Of a DNA stretch of 64,000 nucleotides, positions 56,201-64,000 are shown piece after piece; within the stretch, counting starts at the first letter, position 1, and the number at the start of each line of letters is the position of its first letter. The notes beneath the pieces were generated by a model. It was given only the letters and a program-made list of their open reading frames with translations, was not told the origin of the DNA and did no database searches. The DNA lies in contig CM073558.1 of assembly GCA_037074615.1 (NCBI GenBank), positions 10,478,001-10,542,000 on the forward strand, read 5' to 3'. The stretch comes from Leucaena leucocephala. Its lineage: Eukaryota; Streptophyta; Magnoliopsida; Fabales; Fabaceae. Position numbers and translations under genes: made by a program.

Positions 56201-57240
56201 TTAGAGTAAAGGTTAAGGACTAGAGGAAATGCTCCATATCAGGTAGTAAACTTACCTACTTGTATGCTTATACTGCTTAGATGTTTATGTGATATTTTCT
56301 TACCTTAATGATATGAAGCATGTATGATTAAGTAATACTCTATTTCTTTTTATACTATGGCCATATGTTATAATTAAAGGATATGGAAGCATGTAAGTTA
56401 TCATTATGCAAGCATGATCATTAAGTGCATACATAGTAACATCAAGCATATAGTTGCATACATTGTATGGTTTCCGTTTCCTACTGAGATTTCCCTAGAA
56501 ATCTCACCCCTTCCATATCAATCCAATTACAACAAGTCTTCTCAATATGGAGGAGAAAAATATGTATGAAGAGACATTAATTATTTAGCATGATTGATAT
56601 GTGATTCATGTATGTATCATGTTGGAAATTGTCACTATGAACAGTAACTCATGGTGAGGTAGTGACATTTGAGCTATAATTATAAATAGTAAATGATTGA
56701 ATAAATATATGATATTTTTCCAGTAAATATTAGACATGCTAAGCTTCGATTTGATATATAGAACGTCTTATTTGGATGTCTACACATAAAGATATGATTT
56801 TTCAAAGTTGGGACTAGAAACACTATAATTAGGGGAAAATGCTAGATCAACAGTAAAATTCAAACGTTGACTGACATTGGCTGAGTCAAGGCATGGTTAA
56901 CGAGTTATTTTTCCCTGAAATATAATTAAGTTAGCTTTGTGTAGCAATTTAAACCACTTCATTTCAATTTTTCTAGAATTCGTTATGATATTTTGAAATC
57001 AGGTCACTCCTCTAGAATTTACACAGTGAACAATACTCGAGAGAGTAAAATTCCATATTATGTAATTTGACTTCAATGACCTTAGAAATGGTTCTAGATG
57101 CTACCATTTAGTCCCTAAGACGTAAGAAAATGAGGATGTTACAATTAAAATGCCAAGTCAATTTGTTAAGATCAAAGGAAGTTATGTTCGTTAAAGTAAT
57201 TTTAATGATCAAGGAAGTTAGATCGTGATGGATGGATGAT
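53264..57240 (+). mobile_element. Family B LTR, 3' truncated, carrying a family C LTR (B4)
   Basis: It begins TGTCATATTCTAG and follows B LTRs through U3, a CCGGTACTGGATTAGAC element (about 54257), TATAAATA (near 54462) and downstream blocks. It is interrupted by C at 55234-57143 and resumes for 92 bases before ending at 57240. About the last 1.1 kb is missing. At 57241 an LTR of the same family starts on the opposite strand from its exact terminal bases. Confidence 0.82.
55234..57143 (+). mobile_element. Family C solo LTR with perfect target duplication (1910 bp)
   Basis: It runs from TGTCATATCCTAATTTTTAG to GAGGATGTTACA, flanked by ATTAA at 55229-55233 and 57144-57148. It shares with A and B the termini and the U3 phrase (AGTTTAGGGACTAAATTGTA, 55365-55384). 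TATAAATA lies at 55997-56004. A GA-rich tract (56066-56115) follows in the presumed R region. The middle is unlike A or B, so it is a separate, related family. No internal region and no credible open frame. Confidence 0.92.
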
Positions 57241-59501
57241 TGAAACATCCTTACTTTTATAGGTATTAGGGACCATTCAGTAGCATTTGGAACCACTTAC
57301 AAGATCTTGGAAGTCCATTAGCCAAATATGAAATTTTACTCTTTTTCGGGGTACTGTTCATATGGTATTCCATAATACACAACGAACTTCAAAAAATCAT
57401 AATTAATTCTAGAAAAATCGAAATAAAGTGGTTCAAAAAATCATAGTTAATTAATACAAGTTATTCGCCAAATATTACTGTTCATTTGGTCAAAAATTCT
57501 AGAAACAGATTCTGGTCCCTTATTTTGGAAAATTAGTTCTCTTTGTAAAGACATCGGAATAAGGCATTCTTAGTGTCAAAATGAAGCTTGGCATGTCATC
57601 TAAATTTTTGTAAAATTTCATACATTTATTCCATCATTTACTATTTTTCTTTACATCATGACCAACACTACTTACATTGGTCATACAGCAACATTACACG
57701 TTTACACAACATATATACTATCCAATCTCTAGCTTTTCTTCATGCTTCATCATCCTCTTTCATTATTCAAAAACCTGTGGGTTTGGGTTTACATGAAAAG
57801 GAATGAGATTTCTGGGGAAATCTCAGTAGCAAACATTACTAAACAATGCATACATTAATGTAGATACTTGTGCTTGCTTGTAATGTGCATGCTTCCATGT
57901 AACATATGAAATACAATTGTCCAAAGTAATCATAGAAACAGAGCTTCATACATAAGCACATATGCAACACAATTCAACAAAGCCATAGCACATTCAAGCA
58001 TAACATTCGATTCATACAAGTTTAGGATAAGTTTACTACCTCATATACTTGATTTCTTTCACTTTATCTTGCTTCTTTCTTCTCACTTCTCTTGGATATG
58101 TGGCTGCCTCTTTTGGAGCATATTACTCAATCCTAACATAACATAACCACTCATCCATCATCATTTAATTTCCTTGAGCATTAAACTCACTTTAACTAAC
58201 AACTTCCTCTTGAACATTAAGCTCACTTATTTTCCTTAATCTTAACTAATAGACTTGGCCTTTGAATCAATTGATGTATTGATTTTAACCTACAAAATTT
58301 CATCTTTTGAATCCATCTATGAGTTTAGAATAATGAAATTCTATCTCCTTCATGGCCTGCTGTACAGAATTGAACATATGCATACAATTATTTCAAAAAA
58401 TCTCATTTTGATTCTAATACTTCCCGTACTTTTTTCTCCACTTTACCCCACACAACTTTTCATTTTAAAACCATTGGAAGCATCAAAATCATGAAATTCC
58501 AATCACTGTTCATGTGAGTGAACAGTAACCGTGAAGAATTTCAAAAACTACAATCTTGAGATTTTAATATTTTCAAGGTTCAAAACCTTTCCAATCCAAA
58601 ACAAAATCATCATATAAATTCAATGGAAGCATTAAATCATTGAAATTCCATTTCCTTCCATCATGAACAGTGCATACCAAATAGGTTCATCCATGGCAAA
58701 GTCAAGAATATCAACTTGATTCAACAACCAATCACTTAACTAGCTTGTTTAAGCTTCAATCATCTGTCTCTAACTTTAGTTTCTTCTTTTCCCTTTCATC
58801 TATGGTTTTTGGGAAGCACAACACCTTAGAGAAAATTCAAATTTTCCCCCATGAAAACCCTAAGTTCAAGCTCCCGAATCAAAGGAAAATAAGTTAGGAG
58901 AGATTGCTTACCCTTAATCTATAGCTTGCTTAAACTTTGGTACCTTGAATCTTCTTTATCTTGGCTTGAGTTTCCATTTTGCAAGAGTTTCCCCAAGGTT
59001 CATGAGGCCACAGTTTTGAACCAGATTTGAGGGGGTATTTATAGAAAATTTTATGGAAAATCAATGGCCAAGATTACTTTGTGTACTATTTGATCTAAAG
59101 GCTCACATTTAATCTTGGATTTAACTTTTTCAAAAAGAATAATTATGACATCATCCATGAATTCACAAGGGACAACTCAAGGGACACCTCATGGGGGTAT
59201 GTGGCGCAATTCTCATGGGGAGGAAGCTTCTGGAGATATTCCAGTCCAATCCGGTACCGGCTCAGTCTGATTCCCCAAAAATTGGATTGTTTTCTATTCC
59301 TAATTTTTATAATATTCCAGGATATGTATTCTGCCCTGGAAATCAATGTCTAGATTTCTCATACCATTGATATTTTTGTATTGAGCCATAATTTAATTAT
59401 AGATCCCTTAGGAAATACTGAAATGCCCTTCGTTCACTGTCTTGCACTGTATTAACCCTAAGGGCATTATTGTCATTTCACACCTCTTTATACTGCCTCA
59501 G
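57241..59501 (-). mobile_element. Family B LTR on the minus strand, head missing (B5)
   Basis: It starts at the reversed LTR terminus (TGAAACATCCTTACTTTTAT) and runs to about position 870 of the LTR, with the reversed TATA block at ~59038 and the reversed CCGGTACCGG element near 59250. The LTR head is replaced at 59502 by a reversed family A LTR end. Open frames at 57588, 58255 and 59143 (minus) match the LTR-derived frames of other B copies and are not genes. Confidence 0.82.
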
Positions 59502-59783
59502 TGTCACATCCTTACTTTTAACCTCAATTATACTCTAGTAGAAGTGATTGGAACCAATTACATGATCATTTGCTTTGAAAACATCCATTTCTAAAAGATT
59601 TGCTATCGGGTACTATTCACTGTTACTGTTCATTTGGTAATTCCAGAACATGTACCCTATTTTGAAAATTCATAATTAATTGTAGAAAAATCAAAATAAT
59701 GTGGTTCCAATTTCTAATGAAATCTCTTTCATAAATCTTTGAGGAAAAAATATGAAATTGAGGTTAAAAGTAAGGATGCGACA
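59502..59783. mobile_element. Hairpin-like family A LTR end next to P
   Basis: Bases 59502 to about 59756 are the reversed last ~255 bases of a family A LTR (TGTCACATCCTTACTTTTAA). The final ~27 bases, ATTGAGGTTAAAAGTAAGGA... to GCGACA at 59783, are the LTR terminus in plus orientation and join the primer site of P. The two parts are complementary at the tips. The 5' LTR of P was thus replaced, except for its last bases, by an inverted LTR piece. Confidence 0.78.
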
Positions 59784-59787
59784 TTTT

Positions 59788-59800
59788 TGGTATCAGAGCA
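59788..59800 (+). other. Primer-binding site of P, tRNA-iMet type
   Basis: TGGTATCAGAGCA, four bases after the LTR terminus GCGACA. It is identical to those of A and M. Confidence 0.92.
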
Positions 59801-59902
59801 AAGAATTATGGCTTAGGAAATGCTCTAATTAGATTATTTATAGACTGATACATAAGTGAACATCTGCATAATTGACTTTAAGTTAATTATTGTAGGATAC
59901 CA

Positions 59903-60940
59903 ATGACTGAGTCTAGAACATCAGAGACTATAGTGAACCAAGGGGACCTTAGACCCACAGTCTATTATTCTGATAGATTAGGGTAGAACTCAAAAGAGAT
60001 AGATGCTTTCATATATGATCCAGAGTTTGGTCTTCCCCAAGTGATCAATATCTGGGATTCTAGTAGTGAATCAGAATTGGGTAGGTTAGATAACTCTTCT
60101 GTGGGATCAAATGAGATGGATGGGGATGATGATGATGATGATGAAGAGGAAATATCAGATGAGAATATACCATCAGAATAGGATGAACTTCAGAAACCTA
60201 ACCCAACCCCACCTATAAATATTGTACTAGAAAGGGATGCAGGTAAGATTGATGATAGAGAGATTATAGACCCTCAAGAGGAACAATCTGATACGGGTTA
60301 CTCTTATGTTGGGGGTGCAACAGACCCTGTGCTTAGGAAGGTAGATGATGTAGATGTTCCTGGACTGAGTCAGGTACCTAAACCAATTAATATACCTGGA
60401 CCCAGCCATACAGCTAATGTGCCTGAACCTAGTCATGTCGTTAATATACTTGGACCTAGTCAGAGACCAGACACTATAGATATTCTAGGTCTAAGTGGAA
60501 CCACGAAGTTAACGGTATAGATATATCTGGGTAACCATCAAATAATTGAATTAACCCCTAGGGAGGATATAGATGAAGAACATTTTAGGAAAGCTGTGGA
60601 ACTCGCGAAGCAGCTATATGAGATAGGAAGGGTGTTGATTAGAGATGTGGATCAAGATTATAGAGTTTACAAATATTTCATAGTGAGAGTAAGAGAGGCC
60701 TATCGAGCATATGATCCAGATACTCTTACCCTAGAAGCTTGGGTTAACATCATGGATGATATTTTGCCTCTTACAGCAATATGGAAAGAAGAGCTAGATC
60801 AGTACTTTAAAGAGGAACCCTTTGAGGATATCCATGATTCGATCTATATGATAGGGGAATTCATTAGGATCCACTATGAGGAAACATATTGTAATATATG
60901 TATGTATGAATGTTGCTGTAATCTATGTACTCATAACTAG
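59903..60940 (+). pseudogene. Leader ORF of P (extra ORF between PBS and gag)
   Basis: The frame of 345 codons plus stop starts 103 bases after the primer site and is broken only by TAG codons at 59984, 60179 and 60518. The N-terminal half is acidic (six Asp in a row near 60127, then EEEISDENIPSE). Next come about five degenerate repeats of the type [IV]xGPS[HQ]xxN (60355-60505). The C-terminal domain of ~110 residues (HFRKAVELAKQLYEIGRVLI, TLTLEAWVNIMDDILPLTA, IYMIGEFIRIHYEETY) aligns with M. The tail CNICMYECCCNLCTHN is Cys-rich. It ends 145 bases before the gag ATG in another frame. No known family; function unknown. Confidence 0.8.
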
Positions 60941-61085
60941 TAATGACATAGTACCTGTACGTGTGTATGTTAAGAAAAGTTTATGTGATGATGTTAAACT
61001 TGATGTATGCTATGTTTTGAATGAAATATAAGATATGTTAATTATAGTATTCCTTTCCTATTTTCTATTACGATAGTAAAACAAA

Positions 61086-62222
61086 ATGCTAAGAACAAGA
61101 AGAGCTAGTTCTTCGGGCAAACCCCAAAATGCCAGAGACATTAATAAGTTGATTCTAGAACGACTGGAACAACAACAGAAGCTGATTGAGGAAGTAAGAG
61201 CTGCCCAAGCAAGGAGTGAACAGGAAAGGGATGTTGCCATAGCGGCGATTGTAGCATAAGCGGTAGAGAACCTACGGCAACTAGAATCTACTGGTATAAC
61301 TAATACAGAACCAGAGATGGTTTAACAGACAACAGAACAGCCAAGATAGATAGGACAGACAATAGATCCTACTAGCATTCAATAATGGATGGCTAAGTTC
61401 TGTAAGCATAGTCCTCCAACGTTTGAGGGAACATTAGATGTACAGAAAGCAGAGGATTGGATCAGCAGACTAGAGAAGATCTTCAAGGTATTGGGTTTTC
61501 TGTCTGAGAGTAAAGCATAAATGGCAATCTACCAGTTAGAGAGAGATGCCGACAGATGGTGGAAGAATACAGAGCTAGTGTTGTAGGCAAGACACATTCC
61601 TATCACATGGGAAGTGTTCCTTGAACAGTTTTATGAGAAGTATTTTCCCCGGTCAGTGCGGGATGAACGAGAAGCAGAATTCCTTGTGCTGAGACAAGGA
61701 GAAAAAGAATCCTATGATGAATACTTAGCAAAGTTCATCCATCTTTCCCAGTATTCCACTTACCTACGACAGGTGGATGATGAACGATGGATGACAGAGA
61801 GGATGATCAGGGGATTAAATACTACTCTAAAGGATAAGATGACCCCCCAACATTATCATCAGTTTAATAAAGCAATAGAGGCCTACATTATTATTGAGAA
61901 CAACCTGAATCACCGGATGCTAATGAAACTAGTGAGCAGAGAGACTACTGCTCCTGAGAGACCTAACCATAATAGAAATGCAGCCAGTAGCAGTGGCTAT
62001 AACATGAAAAGGAAAAAGCAGTGGCAGCAAAGCTGAAAGCATAGCAGAGGGAATTACAGGGGCAACACAAATAATAGAGATCAGAGGTCTAGAGTATGTG
62101 ACAAATACGGGAAGAACCATAGAGATAGACCATGCTTGATGGGGTAGAATGTTTGTTACACATGTAGGAAGCCTAGACATTTCTCTAGGAATTGTCCTCA
62201 AGCAGCTGATGATCAAAGTCCA
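61086..62222 (+). pseudogene. gag: gag of element P
   Basis: The ATG at 61086 aligns with A. The gag core lies at 61590-61900 (ITWEVFLEQFYEKYFP, RQGEKESYDEYLAKF) and the CCHC knuckle CYTCRKPRHFSRNC at 62154-62195. Stops include 61320, 61383, 62034 and 62145, plus GCATAA near 61257 and a TAG near 61585. No frameshift occurs in gag. The stops at 61383, 62034 and 62145 fall on the same codons as 6399, 7050 and 7161 in A. Confidence 0.9.
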
Positions 62223-63971
62223 CGCACTCAAGGGCGAGTATTTGCAATGACAAAGGAAGAGGCACAGAGATCACCTGAGATGATCCAAGGTATCATCTAT
62301 CTCAATAATCATGTTGTGATTGCTATGTTTGATTCAGGTGCAAGTCTTTCCTTTATTTCTTATGAATGTGCTAAACGTTTGGGCCTTAAAATTAGTAAGC
62401 TGCATTATGCCATATGTGTCATAACCCCTACAAATGCTAAAGTAGTTACATAAGATGTCTGCCTAAATAGTGTCATTCAATATGAATGTTGTTGCGCTAC
62501 TCTTGACCTAATATGCATGTCATTTCATGAAATTGATGTCATAATTGGATTGAATTGGTTGTCTGCCAATAATGTAATGCTGGATTGTAAGAACAAAACT
62601 CTAGTTCTTTGTCCACAAACTATAAATGTGAATCCAGAAGTGAAACTGAATTTTCTGACGGAGGCTCAGGCAGATAGATGTCTATGAAAAGGATGTCAGG
62701 GATACATGGTTTTCTTTTCTGTCCAAGCAGAAGTGGAAGAAGGAATTCAAGCGATTCCAGTGGTCAAAGAATTTCCTGAAGTCTTTCTAAAGGAGATTCA
62801 AGGATTGCCTCCAGAATGAGAAGTGGAGTTTACAATCGACATCGTACCTAGAGCTAGACCAGTATCCAAAGCCCCATATCGTATGGCTCCAAATGAGATG
62901 ATTGAACTTAAGAAGTAGATAGAGGAGCTATTAGAGAAGGGTTTCATCCGACCCAATGTTTCTCCGTGGGGTGCTCCAGTGTTATTCGTTAAGAAGAAGG
63001 ATGGCAGTCTCAGATTGTGCATTGACTATTAGGAGTTGAATAAGATTACTGTTAAGAATAAGTACCCTCTTCCCTGAATTGATGATTTGCTAGACTAGTT
63101 GGTTGAAGCAAGCTTATTCTCTAAGATTGATCTGAGATCAGGTTACCACCAACTCAGAATCAAAGCAGATGATATTTCAAAGACTGTGTTCAGGACTCGA
63201 TATGGTCATTTTGAATTTCTGGTAATGCCCCTTTGGTCTGACTAATGCGCCTGCAATTTTCATGAATTACATGAATAGAATCTTTAGGCCTTATCTAGAT
63301 TAGTTTGTGGTAGTCTTCATTGATGATATCTTAGTGTACTCTAAATCTGCTATAGAGCATGAAGAGTATTTGAGGATTGTTCTTAATACTCTTAAAGAGA
63401 AACAACTCTATGCTAAGCTTAGCAAATGTGACTTTTGCCTGCAAGAAGTTAAATTTCTCGGTCATGTCATATCCCACGAAGGGGTAGCTATAGATCCTAG
63501 CAAAGTTGAAGCAGTGCTAAGCTGGGAACAACCAAGGACAGTGACAGAGATCAGAAGTTTTTTAGGCTTAGCAGAATATTATAGAAGATTTATTAAGGAC
63601 TTTTCTCGAATTGCTCTACCATTAACCAAGCTGACCATAAAGAATCAGCAGTTCAAGTGGGATGAGAAGTGTGAGGCTAGTTTTCATGAACTAAAGTAGA
63701 GATTAACCATGACTCCTGTGCTGATTATTCCAGACCCAACTCAGACTTATGTAGTCTACACTGATGCTAGTAAGCAGGGGTTGGGATGTGTGTTGATGCA
63801 GCAGGGACGAGTGGTAGCCTATGCTTCTCGGCAGTTAAAACCACATGAAGAGAATTATCCCACTCATGATCTGGAGCTTACAGCGGTAGTTTATGCTCTC
63901 AAGATATGGAGGCACTACTTGTGTGGAGCTACCATAGAACTGTACTGTGATCATAAAAGCCTGAAGTACCT
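62223..63971 (+). pseudogene. Protease, reverse transcriptase and partial RNase H of P
   Basis: It continues the gag frame. The protease active site DSGAS starts at 62331. RT blocks include KKDGSLRLCIDY and FSKIDLRSGYHQ, and the catalytic FIDD is intact at 63316-63327, unlike A. One extra C in the run at ~63225-63230 shifts the frame before the catalytic block. Stops occur at about 62451, 62685, 62817, 62916, 63030, 63075 and 63096; most correspond to CAG, CGA or TGG in A. RNase H runs from TDASKQGLG (~63760) to SLKYL, where the element is cut. Integrase lies outside or is lost. Confidence 0.9.
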
Positions 63972-64000
63972 ATAACATATATACTATCCAATCCCTAGCT
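63972..64000 (-). mobile_element. Inverted family B LTR fragment at window end
   Basis: The last bases contain ACATATATACTATCCAATC, which matches the minus-strand B LTR at 57703-57725. The join falls within the RNase H coding sequence of P. The segment continues beyond the window, so its length and any target duplication are unknown. Confidence 0.7.

Larger units (their letters stand above)
59788..63971 (+). mobile_element. Element P: 5' internal part of a family A element
   Basis: It runs from the tRNA-iMet primer site (59788-59800) through leader ORF, gag, protease, RT and part of RNase H, and stops within the RNase H block SLKYL at 63971. It is closely related to A across gag-pol but keeps the leader ORF. 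The left LTR is a rearranged remnant and the right end is cut by an inverted B LTR fragment. Confidence 0.88.

Noticed and set aside
47733..57806. Similar ~75-codon frames at 47733-47960 (minus) and 57588-57806
   Set aside because: Both are the same antisense segment of family B LTRs. Similarity reflects LTR homology, not a protein.
1..64000. CRISPR arrays, bacterial operons, tRNA or snRNA genes
   Set aside because: No regularly spaced repeats with unique spacers and no tRNA-like folds were noticed. The tRNA-like words are primer-binding sites of retrotransposons.

Overview
The window is plant nuclear DNA, most likely a dicot and most likely pericentromeric or other deep heterochromatin. It is AT-rich and I found no host gene. 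Nearly every base can be assigned to LTR retrotransposons nested inside each other, plus one LINE fragment and one hAT-type MITE. Plant origin is shown by the Athila-type primer site (tRNA-Asp), the tRNA-iMet primer sites, chromodomain-type Ty3/gypsy pol genes, and plant-style LTR U3 sequence.

I use these names. T is an Athila-like Ty3/gypsy element. Family A is a chromodomain Ty3/gypsy (Tekay/Del-like) family with about 3.2-kb LTRs. Family B has about 3.15-kb LTRs with U3/TATA/PPT modules homologous to A. Family C has a 1.9-kb LTR. Family D has a TGTTGG...TTACA/AACA LTR of 1.5-2.0 kb.

Layout. T forms the outer frame from before base 1 to 49155: 5' LTR end 1-81, PBS 83-100, protease remnant 31710-32346, RT-RNase H-integrase 38400-41290, PPT 44487-44499, 3' LTR 44501-49155. 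Inserted in T are a truncated B LTR (577-3812), a decayed minus-strand A-family element M (3813-31709), an A-family solo LTR (32347-37592, TSD CTTTC), a LINE fragment (~41480-42297) and a B solo LTR (45210-48359, TSD CTCTT). Inserted in M are a nearly complete element A (4841-13927), an inverted pair of A-family LTRs (14572-20972), a D LTR in gag (22484-24001) and a B solo LTR (27880-31049). A second D LTR sits in the 32347-37592 solo LTR, and a 615-bp hAT-like MITE sits in one arm of the inverted pair.

Right of T (49156-64000) the order is scrambled. It holds a 3-kb non-coding internal region with a B-like 3' end and a 5S-rRNA-like segment (49156-52124), an inverted copy of its 3' end (52213-53263), a B LTR carrying a family C solo LTR (53264-57240), an inverted B LTR (57241-59501), a hairpin-like A-family LTR end (59502-59783), and then the 5' part of another A-family element P (59788-63971) cut by an inverted B LTR fragment at the window edge.

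None of the elements looks autonomous. Gag-pol frames are mostly intact in phase but hold many C-to-T/G-to-A type stop codons. The two most unusual features are an extra ORF between PBS and gag, kept in frame in M and P but deleted from A, and a 5S-rRNA-like module with a well-preserved C-box in the B-like internal region. All similarity statements were made by eye; none comes from a database search.
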